This document shows, one piece after another, positions 46,131 through 59,088 of a stretch of 64,000 nucleotides of DNA. Source of the stretch: Parasponia andersonii. Lineage: Eukaryota; Streptophyta; Magnoliopsida; Rosales; Cannabaceae. The translations under genes and the position numbers were made by a program. The notes below the pieces were generated by a model. It saw only the letters and a program-made list of their open reading frames with translations, was not told the DNA's origin and ran no database searches. The DNA lies in NCBI GenBank assembly GCA_002914805.1, contig JXTB01000210.1, positions 276,298 to 340,297 of the forward strand, read 5' to 3'. Positions within the stretch are counted from its first letter, which is position 1. Each line of letters opens with the position of its first letter.

Positions 46131-48774
46131 TGTAAAAACCAATTTCAAGGGTATTCTGGTAATTTTTTCTTAAAAAAATTAATTAAAATATATAATATTT
46201 TAATTAAATAGTGGGACCTACTTTTTTTTTTTAAATACACAATCTTCCTTTAATTTCCTCTCTTACCGGACAACTTTCCTACACATTCTCTCTCTTTTTC
46301 TTTTTCTTTTTCCTTTTTTCTTCTCCTTCTTCCTTCTTCCTCCTCCTCCTTCTTCTTCCTAAACTTTAGCAAAACCAACCACCACCATAGACGATAAGTC
46401 CAAGCTTTTCCCTCCACGACTGACGTCGACCCTTTCTAGCAAATTAGTTCTGATAAGTCGATTTCTAAGTTTATTTGTGTGTTTTACAAACTAATTTGTG
46501 GCTTAAATAAAATTATTTTTGTGAAGTTATTCTTATAGCCATAAAAATTATAAGGTGGAAAATGAGATTGAATCATAAATAAATATGGTGGTGTTGTGTT
46601 AAAATAATATCTAATTAAAGAGAAATTTTAAATTGAAAACTATAATATTTTTCTAATTCAGCACAAAAGTGATATTTTTACAAAATTGAATAGTATGGAA
46701 TTGAATTTTGTTACTATTCAAAGTGGGCCTTGGGCCAAGTTTTTATTTTCTAAAATATTTATGCAAAAATGACATTTTTACTAATAATCAACAAAGTTGA
46801 TATTTTTTCGAATGAGAAATTTTTCTAAATAATTTTTTGATAATGATATTTTCTGAAATATTTTAGAAAAGTGATATTTATTTAAATAAACATCAAAAAT
46901 GATATTTTTCTAAATACTTTGGAAATGTGGACATTTTTCATATTATTTCCTAAAAGAGACATTTTTGTAATTCTCAGATTTAGAGCCTGTTTAACACTCG
47001 AAATCTCGAAAGTAATTTTTTATTTCAAATTTGGATTTAATGAGGTCGAGAAACAAATTTTGATATATAATATCACTATGTTTCGAAATGGTACTAATTC
47101 GGAGGCTCGTGAATAGTATCCAACCTAGTATTTTTGAGAGCTCTGAATTCAACGATGATCTCTATTTCTCCACCTAAGATTCCGATGGAAAAGTCATTTT
47201 TTCAAGTAAATTTACTAGAATTCTGAAAAGACCATACGAGCACCCAAGTAACCAACATAAGATTCTTCAAGTGTCATTGGCCTGGTATAACAACCATATC
47301 GAGGTAGGGGATTCAATTACCTTGTCTTCTATTATTTTAATAAAAATTTGAATATATTGTGAAAAGTGAAATTCGTGAATTTATTTTATTAAAATATTTT
47401 GAATGATTATTTTAGAGAACTGTGAATTTGTGAAACATTGTGGACTACTCTGGATATTTACATATGATTTGGTACAAGCTTTATACTTGGGATTTGATTA
47501 AACCATTGGAATTGTACTATTAGATTTTAAAGTACAAAATGATTTTTTATTTAAAAATCAGAGCGTGTCTAGGATATTACTGCATGGTTATTTTTACTAC
47601 CTATCATATTGCACATACCATAGGATCATATATGAAGTCTATCTTAGTGGGTGGCCATTGTTTCTACCCTCAATGAGAGCTCATAAACCCACGAAGGGGT
47701 TTTCTGATTCCCCCATTCAGTAAGTGTAGGCATTCAATTACCCCTCCGATTCGGTAGATATAGACACATGGGTGTCCCTCTGGTTTTCTGAGATTAGGTA
47801 TCAAGCAGAGAGTACTTAGTACATGTAGTACGAGTTACTCTAGTTCGTGATGAGAGGATGTGAGCTCATGTGATTGTTTGATATGTGATATGTGCACTAT
47901 GAATTATTTACATGATTTCTCTTTATTAATTTTGAATATAATTCCTTGACAATTTCAAGCAGAGAGTACTTAGTACATGTAGTACGAGTTACTCTAGTTC
48001 GTGATGAGAGGATGTAAGCTTATGTGATTGTTTGATATGTGATATGTGCACTATGAATTATTTACATGATTTCTCTTTATTAATTTTGAATATAATTCCT
48101 TGACAATTTCAACTTGCTTTTGATTAGATATCTTATGAACTATTTTCAGAACAACTAACCATGTAAGGAATTTAAAAATAAATATTTTCCTAAAAAGGTA
48201 ATTAAGCATCCTACTAGGCATTTTATGCTCACCCCCTATTTCCTCCCCTTTTCAAGTATCGATTTGTTTTATAGTAATTATTCTGGTAGCTTGGCAAGTA
48301 TGTTTGGTATATGCTTATAATTCCAATCTTTTTCATTGGTTGGTTCGTACTCTGTATCATTTTCCCTTTCCTAAGTCAAATTTATTTAGCTAATAGTAGT
48401 ATATTTACTAAGCGGATGCATGAAGATAATCTCTATATTAAATTGAGTACTTAGAAAAACAGATGATTTTATGTATTGAACAATGGGCTTAGGATTTTAA
48501 ATTGAACTCATTTATTAAATTTTGTGAATTGATAAAAGCTTCTGAACATGTTAATTATGATTTTCTCTAATCTTAAAATGAATTTTTTTTGAAAATTTAA
48601 AAACTAGTGGATAAAATCAAGATTCTCAACTTTGTCCAATCTTGAAATTTACTTACTTTAAAAGATTAAAATTTAAATTTCAAGTACTTAATTTCTCTGA
48701 AAATTTAAAAATTACTGTTTATTATTAGTTTTACTTAAATTTACTAAAAATCACGGATTTAGATTTCCGATACA
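46131..48774 (+). mobile_element. Solo LTR E of the long-LTR family, old and degenerate
   Basis: Starts TGTAAAAACCAATTTCAAGG and ends near cacggatttagatttccgataca, in the same orientation as copy B. The family's internal blocks recur in order: the gaggtcgag block near 47043, the gaggtaggggattcaatta block near 47300, the gggtgtccctctgg block near 47770 and the ctcacccccta block near 48230. It carries a 154-bp tandem duplication. Flanking gcatg (46126-46130) and acatg (48772-48776) are similar, but the exact right end is uncertain. Confidence 0.75.
47801..48110. repeat. 154-bp tandem duplication inside solo LTR E
   Basis: Two nearly identical copies begin tcaagcagagagtacttagt at 47801 and 47955. 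Only a few bases differ (for example gtgagctcatg versus gtaagcttatg), so the duplication is much younger than the LTR itself. Confidence 0.92.
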
Positions 48775-48944
48775 TGTGAGGAAGAAGACATACTAATTTA
48801 ATTTGCATCTATTAGCCTCAGTTTATAATTGGTACGCTGACTGTAATAGCACAACTCATAGTAAAGTACATTAAGAAAGTAAAAACAAAACGGGATTTGC
48901 CAGAGTCATATATATGTAGGCGACTTTTCCATGTGATATCGCGC

Positions 48945-48948
<4 letters not shown>

Positions 48949-49018
<70 letters not shown>
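48949..49018. repeat. (AT)n microsatellite, 70 bp
   Basis: 35 uninterrupted AT units about 90 bp from the stop codon of pectinesterase copy 2. Confidence 0.95.
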
Positions 49019-49021
<3 letters not shown>

Positions 49022-49082
49022 CTAGGATCATTGGAGAGGAATATATATATTGTAATAGTGTACATATATAGGACTACGTCCT

Positions 49083-50815
49083 ATCTGTATGTGTGTCCAT
49101 ATATCTATTTAAGCTCGGGGAGAGGGTGGAGGAAGGAGCCACTTGGATCCCTGAATGTAGCCAAGAACGAGGAAAGGTTTGGCTTCTGCGTCGGTTAGTT
49201 CCTTGGCATAGTTTACCCGCCCACCCGCGTCCGCACCTCCTCCTATGTTCTTGTACTCCGCGTAGTAAACGGTGCTGCATATATATATATATATATATTT
49301 AAATGTTCAACAAATAGTTAAACGGCTATTATTATATATATTTGACTTAGAATATATAGAAGTTCTCTAATTTAATTATATCTATATGTACTGACCTCAG
49401 AAAAAAAAAAAAAAATCTATGTTCTAGTAAAACTAGATATGTAATATGTAGAGTACCTGTCACGTTCAGGTTTATTGTTGTCAGACCATCCCTGAGGCGA
49501 AATAACGGATCCACCCATGCTGGTGTAGGCAAAGACCACTCTGGGCCTGGACATCCAAGCCCGGCCCAAAACGGCGTTCTTGGCATTGCCTGTAACGGCG
49601 CAATGCACGAAAGAGTAGCCTGTGTTCTCTGAAGAAGACTCTCTTGCCTGTGCTGTGATGACTGACTGAATATTGGGATCACTAATGACATGCAATTCGG
49701 TGTTCAAATAGAGAGAAGTCCCACTTCCGAAGATGAAGTCCACAGTGCCCTCAATGTAGCAATCCTTGAAGAGATGGAACCCTCTGTCATCACAAAGTGT
49801 GTCCTGAAATCCCAGCATTCTGCAGTTGTAGAAAGCACCTTTGTCCCCCGATGCCCTCAGCGCCACCGCCTGCGCACCCTTCCTTTTTCCATCCGGCTTC
49901 GGTGATGAATTCTGCTCAATATTATTGTTTGTTACATAATTTTATAACTTGAATGACGTGACTTTTTATATTTAAAAATAATAATAATAAAAATTGATGA
50001 CGAGGGACAACATATGATTAGTGATAATTATACGTACCTTGATTATGAGGTTTGCCCCCACAAAATAGTCCGACTCCACAATCAAGGTGGCGCTGTCCAC
50101 CGTGCCATACTTGGCAGCATCGCCTGCGTACGTCAACGTGGGAATGTCTTTGGGTGATCCGTACAGCGTGATGAATGGCTTCGTCCTTTCGATGGTAACT
50201 TTCTCGTTGTACTCTCCTCCTCCGACGTAGATGATCACGCGCTTCGTGTTTCCAGAAGGAACGCTTTTTATGGCATCCGTGATGGTCTTGAAATCCCCGC
50301 TTCCGTCTTTCTTCACCTTGATTATCTGCGCGGGGCCCGCCTCCGCCGTCACCAGCGCGGGGTCCAGCCCTTTGCTTTCCGCCACCGGCTTCACGTTTGC
50401 GCTGAACCAGCCGCTCAACTGGGCCTTCAAGGCGGGTATTGGCGCGGCGTCGTCCGCCATGACGACGCAGGCGCTACTGATGATGATGGTTAAGAGGAGG
50501 AGGAGGAGGAGGACTGCGGCCCCCGTCTGTTGTGCTTTTCCAGCCATAATGATATATATATATATATGATCGATCAAAATATATAATATAACGTATTATT
50601 CGAGTGTGGTTGCTTGTACGTTAATTAATTGTACGTAATTAGTCTTGTTGTGCTCTTGCTCTTGCATGCATGCGTGCATGCTTTTAATAACGTACGTATT
50701 TACTAAAAATACGTGAGACTTTTTGGGAGGCCTCCTCGCGCATTTGGGGTTTCTGTTTATTTGCTAATAATATTTACTTTTCCCCTCCGCCCCCTTTGAC
50801 TCCGATATTCCTAGC
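49083..50815 (-). repeat. Inverted duplication arm 2 (pectinesterase locus)
   Basis: Reverse-complement partner of 21418-23150. Both introns are virtually identical to arm 1, apart from small differences in mononucleotide and dinucleotide tracts; upstream DNA differs by scattered substitutions. Confidence 0.9.
49109..50547 (-). CDS. Pectin methylesterase, PPME1-like, copy 2 (3 exons, 376 aa)
   Basis: Exons on the minus strand are 50547-50038, 49911-49457 and 49274-49109, with the same splice sites and phases as copy 1. The start is the ATG opening MAGKAQQTG; an in-frame ATG ten codons upstream (50577) exists in both loci's TA-rich leader only by chance and is not preferred. Signal peptide, GEYNEKV, QAVAL, GFQDTL, DFIFG and LGRAW are all intact, so a secreted active esterase is expected. 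Compared with copy 1 I count five exonic base changes, giving four substitutions: Asn301Ser, Ala349Thr, Ile357Leu and Gln375Arg. The two genes are convergent across the retroelement cluster. Shared upstream DNA of about 265 bp suggests similar expression. Confidence 0.93.
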
Positions 50816-50987
50816 TAACCTCTCATCACCTTGATAACGCTTTGTTTTTAGAGATGAAAATTAAGGGCTATTATTTGTGGCAAGTCCATTTAATTTCCGT
50901 ATTGATAGTTATAGTATATTTGTTATCTTCTTTGTAATTGTTTCTTGGTTGAAATTGCAGTTGAATTATTTGTTACTAATAAGCGTC

Positions 50988-50992
<5 letters not shown>

Positions 50993-51033
<41 letters not shown>
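50993..51033. repeat. (AT)n microsatellite
   Basis: About 20 AT units, beyond the upstream end of the duplicated pectinesterase segment. Confidence 0.9.
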
Positions 51034-51038
<5 letters not shown>

Positions 51039-53774
51039 GAATAATTTTGATGGCATTTAGCCAATAGCAGTTCTGAAAAGAATCCAAAAAGGAATAAAAA
51101 ATGTCTGGTCATGGAAGTTTTTTCTTAAAGCTCACTTTTTCTTTTTTCCATATAAAATAAAAACGCTGTATCATTCTGTTTTTTCGCTCTACCTAAGTGC
51201 CCAAATCTATTCAGGCCCATGAGAGCCCATGAGATGAGCGCGGGAAAATTACATGAATACCTTTTTTAAGCTACATAGATAATTTTTTAGTTTTAATAGA
51301 TTATCCCTATTTTTTGAGAAATGTACCACATGTATTTTATACATGACATATTTGTCTTGGAATAAATTTCATACGTTTAAAAAGTGTATGTTAAAACGGG
51401 TATTATCACTAAATTTACAACGGCTATTTCTATAGTTTTTAATTCATTTTTAATATATATATTAAAAAATTGGTATGAATTGTTAAAATGAAAAAACTTA
51501 CGTGTATTAGTGAAGTACAAGGCAAAAAGAGTACACTGATCCTAAATTTCACTTTTTCCATTTTAAGGACCACTGTACTGTCCAAGCCCATTATATTTTG
51601 CATTTGTTCTCTGATGGTGAGCCCATTATCAGAGTGCGCATGTATCTAGATTATACAATCTACTGTTAGAACTTGATTAGTTCTTCCTCTCACACCAAAG
51701 TGATGAAATGGCAGTTTGGTACAAGATAAAACTTTTAAAAAAATCGTGCACAATGCATGTGCTAGAAAAAAGCTATGATAACGCTAAATTTAGCATATGA
51801 ACAGATTTATTTTTTGCTTTTTCACTCTTATTTTTCACCATTTAGCATATTCTAATCTCTAACTCTAAATTTGGCATCAAGGTTACCCACTACTATAAAA
51901 TTACAATACCTTCAATAATAGTGTGTGGTCACGTACACACTCTATATTTCTATTAGTACATTTGCTAATAATTATGGACTACAAATGTTGCTCCATAACA
52001 TTCCCGTGCTTAAAATAGATTAATTGTACTTGAACATCGTAAAAAGCTGTAATTTGACAATTTCTTATATGGAGTAAAACTGACACTTTTATAATGGTAC
52101 TTGTTGAAATTCAAAATACAGCATTCTATTAGGCATAAGACTGTAAGAGAGCACAACAGTTTATGACGTTAGCATTTTATAATTGAATTTTACACTATAA
52201 CTTTGTGCAATAGAGATGGTCGTACATGAATAAACTTGATGGCACTTACCAACCAACTACCGCGCACAATTATCACTTTTGTAATTTTTTTTTTCCCGCG
52301 AATAAATATTATATATACGTGTGTGTGTGTGTGTGTGGCATCATTTTGTATTTGGATAGTTATAGAATATCCAACATTTGTTTAGAGCTTGATTGCTATT
52401 TTCTCAAAATAAAAGGAGAAAGAAATAAAAAGAACGAGCTCGTTTGGTAGTAGTACTATAATTATGATAATAAAAACTAGGAGATGCCATCCTCTCCCAA
52501 GCCCATAGTCATTTGGAACGCATTTAATTTGAATCTAAGGAAAACAGTGAATCTATCATTTATATCTATTGCATTTCAACAACTTCCGCACAATACATTT
52601 TCAGTACATGAGAGATCTTGTGGTTCCCATGAGTCCCATTTACTCACCGTCAATAGCCATTTCGGTCAGGACCTAGTGCTCAAATAATGATATCACATTA
52701 ATAAACAAAAAAATAAGTTGAGTTAAACAAAAGACGCAACTTCTACAATATACGCCAACTTTTTTGGAGTATGGATACTCTCCTTAATGAGAGCCATTGG
52801 ATATTGATCCAATGGACATATATACAGTTATACACCAAAAAGAAAAGAAAAAAATTAAAACAGAATAGGTGTAGGAGTGGTAGCATGGGAGTAAACTTCA
52901 GCCTACCGTACTTGTTTGAACTTCTACTTTACCCCCATAGGAAGTACAATATTATGTGTGTTTAAATTTTTGTGTTGTTCTATGTTGACTTAATTATTTT
53001 TACACACCGATTAATTAGAACAGTTACAAAATAGAAAACAATTGGCATCTGTTAAATGTTTTGATTTTAATTGAAATAAGTTGCATGTCAAAATATAATT
53101 GAGCAAACAAATCAAGAAAGACATTTTAAAAAAATGATTCGGGTCCTGTGTCCCTCTCAATTGCAGTCTAAGTGATTGATCGCTTACGGGTTGCTTCGGT
53201 AATAATATTTATATTCATTTTATGAGTTGTTTAAAAAAAAAAAGGCTAAAAATAAGTGTAACTAAGCAACTAATTATTAATTCTAATTCATAAAATGGTT
53301 AAAAACAAACAGCAATATATGGCTAAACTTCACCAATAGTTAATTAGAGTTCGACGATCCAATTGACGTTATAAAGTCACAAACTAATATTATGCAATGT
53401 ATGTGCTTTGAGATAAATAGTTAGTTACGTTTCTTACGAAAATCAGATCGTGCTACGGTAGCTAATTGATCTGCTCTCTATTTTCTTTTAGGAAATGATC
53501 TAGTCTTTTAAAGTAAGCGATGATTTTTTTTTTTTTCAACTATCGAAAGTGTGGATGAAGGTAAAGTCAGTTGAGACCTTGAAATACATTTTGTTCATAT
53601 ACATAAAATCAATTTTCAATATTTTATTTAATGATAGAATATATAAAAATAATTCTCATTACGCTGACTATTTTCCCTATTCACCTGACTTATCTAATCT
53701 GAGACCGCAATAAGACTTTGGACCAAAAGGTGCAAAACACGCTAATATATATAATTTGAGGTTGGTGGTATGAA

Positions 53775-53777
<3 letters not shown>

Positions 53778-53813
<36 letters not shown>
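53778..53813. repeat. (AT)n microsatellite
   Basis: About 18 AT units just outside the 3' end of the LINE. Confidence 0.9.
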
Positions 53814-53816
<3 letters not shown>

Positions 53817-54099
53817 ATAAAGTGATACCTAGAAGAAAGAACTTAGAAATGTGTCGAAAGAAATTAAGAAATCCTCCTATAATTTGTTAGAATAAATTTT
53901 TTTTTAAAAAAAAAAAGATACATAAGGTTAGCAAAAAAAAATCCTCAAGATGATAGAGGTAGCAATTGAAAAAAAAAACAAAAAAAAAAAAAAAAACAAA
54001 CAACCCGTAGAGGAGCCAAATAGATTTGTCGAAATAAAATTATTGTCTTAAACCTCCTAACAATACCTTAGTTAAAAAATCTTTTTGTATAAAACCTAA

Positions 54100-57000
54100 A
54101 GAAAAAATCACAAAAAAGAAAAAAGAGCATATTGTCTTATAGTGTGGGCTATTAAGAAAAACAAAAATTACATATTCGGGATAAGTTTTTGTTGATCACT
54201 AAATGGATAAAGGTTAGATTAATATGTCACCAAGTTGGGACTTGAATACTCATAGCTCTAGAAGCTAAAATATTTGCAACAGAATTCTCTTTTCGATAGA
54301 TGTGAAAAACATGAAAGTTCATATTAGCGAGCAGTCTGATACAACGGATCCATAGCGGCTTCCAGCACTAAAGAACAGACACAAAACGAGTCTTAAAAAA
54401 TATGACCAAGTAAGTCGAGTCACTCTTGAGCCAAATATTTCTCCACCCAAAACCCTACGCATAAGAAATGACATGAATAGCTTATACTACCTCAAAAGCA
54501 TAAGTTTTATCAAAAAGAATGGCAAAGCCATCTCTAAAGAACCTTTAGATGTCCTAAAAACTCTATCATAACCCGTCAATCCTGAACAACTATGAGCAGC
54601 ACCATTTATGTTGACTTTCGACCATCCTTGAAGAGGAACACACCAAAATACTTTAACTATTTTTTTGTGATTTTGGGGATTTTAACTTCACGTGGAGACA
54701 TTTTAGAATTTGTAACTCCTCCATAAAGTTTTTTATAGTGCCAGAACCAATAGTATTAGACTCGTTAATCGCTCACTAAATCAAAGTGATGGCAAAGTAA
54801 ATAAAAGTAGACTCATTGTCAAATAACAACCTATTGCGTGAAGCCCAAATAGCCTAAATAGTAGTCCGATAGCAGTTCTCCAAAATTGTGAAATTTGACT
54901 GCTAAAATTAGCTTCAAGTGTATTAAGCCAAAGGTTAATAATAGAGTAAGAGATAGCCCTCCAAAGAGTACGAGTAAAGTTACAAGAAATGAGAAGATGA
55001 TCAATATTTTTCTTATGAGAGAAACAAAAGTAACAACAAAAGGGTATTTTGAAACTTCTCTTAACTAGATTTTGTTCTGTTGGAAGTTTATCCTAAAACA
55101 CACTCTAAAAAATCATGGAACGAGATAGGGGAATATAACTTGCCCAAAACTTATCTCCCTATCTTTCCTTCATAATAGAACCAGCCAAAGACTTATAAGA
55201 GTCCTCACAAGTAACCTTACCAAATGTAGAAAGACTCTAGATAAGAGTATTCTGGGAGTCGGAGATAGTGGTCCTCCTAATCTAATCAATAATCAAAGGA
55301 TAATTAGAAGTAAAGGACGTAGGTAAAGACTATTCTGAGTTTGAGACAAACTCACTAATTATAATATCAAAGTTAGGCTTTATAGTATTATTATAAGCAA
55401 TCATCTTATCAAAAGGATAACCAAGGCAATTCTTTGACTAAAATCGACCCTTGGAATCTTTCCTAACTGCCCAAATTGATTCTTTAAGAAGAGGTTGAAC
55501 GTGAAATCTTAAACTGCATAAATAAAAGATTTCCAAAATCTACAGGAAGAAAATCCATTGGAGAAGAGTTGCCCCCTTAGGAATTTGAAAATAAAAGACT
55601 TATCCGTCATTAAGCTCCAAGAAAGTTTTTTTAAGAAAACTGCATTGAGAATTCTGGGATCTCAAAAGCTTAAGCTACCATCCTTCTTAGATTTGCAATA
55701 CATCCTCTAAGAGATAATTACATGTTTAGTCCCCTTGGTTGAACCAAACCATAAAAAGGTTCTTATTAAAGAAATCAACTCCTTCAAAAGAATAGTCGGC
55801 CATCGATGAACTTGAAAAGAGTAGGATAATTGATTCATGATAACAGAATTGATAACTGACTCTACCAGTTATAGAGAGATATAAATCTTTCCAATAATCA
55901 AAATTGTTATAGATGTTATCCAACAACGGTTAAAAATTAAAGCGTTGTAGTAACCCGACAAATAGAGACAAACATGATAAGTAAAAGACGAATTACCTTT
56001 TCTCATACCCGTGTAATTCAAAAATTCTGAGATAGAGGAAGGAGTAACAGCACTACCAAAGTAAATAAAGGATTTATCAAAGTTAATCTGTTGGCCAGTC
56101 AACATTGTATAATGATGAAGAGTCTCCATAATCACTCTAATTGGTCTTGGAAGCTCTAACAAAAAGAAGTACGCCGTCTGCAAAGAAAAAGTGAACAAGA
56201 GTTTTTTCCTTTCTAATAGAAGTTATCGAAATGAGGTGACCCCTTTGGAATAGTAAATTGAGATAACGACTTAGATAGTCTTCAATAAGAATAAACAAAA
56301 GATGAGAAAGAGAATTTCTTTGATGCATACCTCTTGAGTAAGGAAAATAATCACAGAGGGAACCATTGATCAAAATAGATAGTTGTGCTGAATGGAAAAT
56401 ATTATCCACTCAATTCACAAAAGTATGATCAAAGCCAAAAGCGAAGAGCACGGCTTTAATGTAGTCCCAATGCAGAGTGTCAAAAACTTTCCTAATGTCT
56501 AACTTCATAGCAAAATTACCACCAAAATTGTTCTTGTCTAGGTAATTGTAATATTCTGAGATTCTAACAATACAATCTCTAATAAATCTCCCAGGTAGAA
56601 AATCAAATTAGTTTAAAGAAATAATCTGAGAATAGATAAGACCTAAATGATCAGCAACAATCTTAGTAATCAATTTATAGAGAAAATTTCCTAAAACAAC
56701 AGGACGGTACTTGTCTATAGTAAGAGCATGGTCCACTTTAAGGATTAACACCAGAATTTTAGAGTTTAGGCCAGGGGGTTAAAGTAGCTGATTAGAAGAA
56801 TTGCCGCACCAAATTAACCACATCATTACCGACAATATCCCAATAGTGATGGAAAAATTTCCCTAAAAAGCCATCCAGGACCAGGGTGCATAAGGAATCC
56901 ATATCAAAAACAATTAGACGAATCTCTTCATCATTAGGGACTCAAAAAATCTTGGTATTTTTAGAAGAAGACACCAATTTTGGAATACTTACACAACCAA

Positions 57001-58221
57001 ATAATCAATAGCATGAGTATATGGTTCATTGAACAAATCAGTGTAGAAAGAATGAATATGATTAGATGTCACGTTAGCATCCTCCACAACATCTTCTCCA
57101 ATCTTCATTTGGCTCAATATCTTTTTAGCTTTTCGACGTTTTATAATATTATGAAAAAAAGAAGAATTTCTATTTCCCTCCTTTAACTATTTTACTCTAC
57201 TTTGTACACGGAGATAAATTTTTTCTTGAGAAAAATCAAGTCCAAAGAAGAAAGAGCTTTAGTTTCTTGAAAAAGAAGAGAATCAGAAAAACCTTCATTA
57301 GAAAGACGATCTTGGATAGCTAAGACTTAGTCTGACGTCTTGGAAATATTGAGTTTAAGATCATCAGAAACCTACCAATTCCATATCTTTAATTCACATT
57401 TCAAGTTCTTAAGTTTCCTAATAAAGATGGTAACTGGGGGACTGCAGTAAGGACAAGATCAAATATTGCCAACTAACTCATTAAACCCAGAATGAATCGG
57501 CCACATTCCTTGAAAGAAGAATAAGCAAGGGCCAGTAGAAGTATCCATTGTCAAAGATAATAAAAAGGAACGATGATCCGAGCATAACTAAGGCAAACAA
57601 ATACAGGAGACCTGACTCTACTTCTCTAAATAATCTTCATTGCAGAAAGCTCTATCAAGGTGAGACATCATAATTCTACCACCATGAGAACCACGCCAAG
57701 TGTGAAAAGGACCTTCAGAATCAAGATTAATCAAATTGCAAAGAGTAACATCAACTCAAAAATCTTCATAAGAACGATGATTAATAATACCCGTAGTCTC
57801 ATGAGAATCCATGATAGAGTTAAAGTCACCTAAAACTAACCAAGGGCCAACAATATACAAAGAGGACAAAGAGTCCCATAAGTTATGCCGCACAATATAA
57901 TCATAACTGGCATAGACAAAGCTAACCCAAAACATGACACTATTAAAAAGAAAAGACGAAGAAATATATTTGAGAGTGAGAAGTAATGACCTGAAAATTA
58001 GAGACCGCTAGAATGCAGATGATCCAAAGTGAAGGAAGTGCCTTTTCATTTTGAGTCACTAATTAGTAACTAAGGGAACTCCAAAAATGAGCAAGAGTGG
58101 AGCCATACATAGGCCCAGCTAAACAGAGAATATCAGGATGGTGGTATACGCATAAATCTTTTAAAGATCTTTAGATACCAAGATTAGAGATACCACAATA
58201 ATTTCAATAAATAATCTTCAT
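54100..58221 (-). pseudogene. LINE ORF2: endonuclease, reverse transcriptase, RNase H
   Basis: Begins at 58221 with MKIIYWNYCGISNLGI, the L1 endonuclease start, with PDILCLA after it. The reverse transcriptase appears at 56409-56137 (ILINGSLCDYFPYSRGMHQ, LLFILIEDYLSRYL) with the catalytic FADD changed to FADG (56173-56175), then TMLTGQQINFDKSFIYFGS at 56110-56040. A zinc-knuckle-like HKKNIDHLLISCNFTRTLWR near 55010 and an RNase H start VNINGAAHSCSGLTG near 54620-54580 follow. Frameshifts and stops are frequent. This is the plant L1 layout with a C-terminal RNase H. Confidence 0.82.
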
Positions 58222-58249
58222 TGAGAAATTGATGTTGAAGCCTATGTAA

Positions 58250-59088
58250 CAGGCCTAGTAGACTGAGCTTGATTAGCTTTCTTTTCTTTCTTGGATTGGA
58301 CTTATTGCCTACCTTTGTTCTTATAAGGAAAAACCTTAGGTGGGTGGGAAAAGGTCATTGGTGCCTATATTATCACTTTTAGATTCCTTAAATAGATCTA
58401 TTGGGTTAGAGTTATTCATCATGGTTGGATTAAGAAGAGCCTCTATGTGAACTACCTGGTCAGTATCATGCACCCGGATCGAAACCAAATTCTGATGCAA
58501 GACCTCTTTATCTTGAGAGGTAACATTGTCAACAACTACAACCACATCTTCCTTGTTAATATAGGATTTACCTTTAGCCAAAATATCAACTAAAGTAGCC
58601 TTATCTTCAAAAAGAGATGGGAAAATATTCTATACAGGCATATCTTGAGATTTTTGAGCATCTTTGGAAACCACATGCTCGGAATTTAGCATCTCAAAAA
58701 AAGCATGCTGCTTTTGAGCAGTAGCTCCGTCACTTTTCTTAATGACCTTCTCCTTGTCAACTTTTGGCTTATTATGATAATACTGTGAAGGAACATGGCT
58801 AATTTAAGAGCAAGTTGTACAAAAATTCGGTAATCTCTGGTAAGAAAGATAAACAAAGCGACATTCATCTTCGCTCTCCACTTGAATTGAATCAAGTAGC
58901 ATATTCTTAAGATCTACATCCACCAAAACTCTAGTATAATGACCGAAATCCCTGTTAAGAGTAGCTTGGTTAATCTTCAAAGGGCAACCAATTGCCTTAG
59001 CCAAATTAGATAAAATTTGAGGAAACCAAAATTCTCAAAGTAATTCATAAAACAGAACCCAAACTTGAACATTTGTAACATTTGTAAG
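58250..59088 (-). pseudogene. LINE ORF1 remnant (DUF4283-type nucleic-acid-binding protein)
   Basis: The minus strand reads NVQVWVLFYELL, WFPQILSNLAKAIGCPLKI, RDFGHYTRVLVDVDL and RLPNFCTTC. This is the conserved DUF4283/zinc-knuckle part of plant LINE ORF1. The N-terminal part is missing and the remainder, including an Asp/Val-rich stretch at 58581-58336, is frameshifted. Confidence 0.78.

Larger units (their letters stand above)
50816..53929. other. Intergenic DNA, no gene seen
   Basis: AT-rich with (AT)n at 50993-51033 and 53778-53813, (GT)n near 52320-52337 and a T-run near 53524-53537. ORFs in this stretch (52226, 52484, 52771) are low complexity and unrecognised. Confidence 0.5.
53930..59088 (-). 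mobile_element. L1-type LINE, 5'-truncated and decayed
   Basis: A minus-strand non-LTR element with ORF1 and ORF2 remnants in the normal order. The 5' end is cut inside ORF1 next to an A-run at 59089-59108. The 3' end is uncertain: A/T-rich runs at 53886-53998 obscure the tail, and no target-site duplication was found. Confidence 0.8.

Noticed and set aside
49972..50577. Start of pectinesterase copy 2 at the upstream ATG (50577)
   Set aside because: It adds ten residues from a TA-rich leader before MAGKAQQTG and would spoil the signal peptide; the inner ATG at 50547 matches copy 1.
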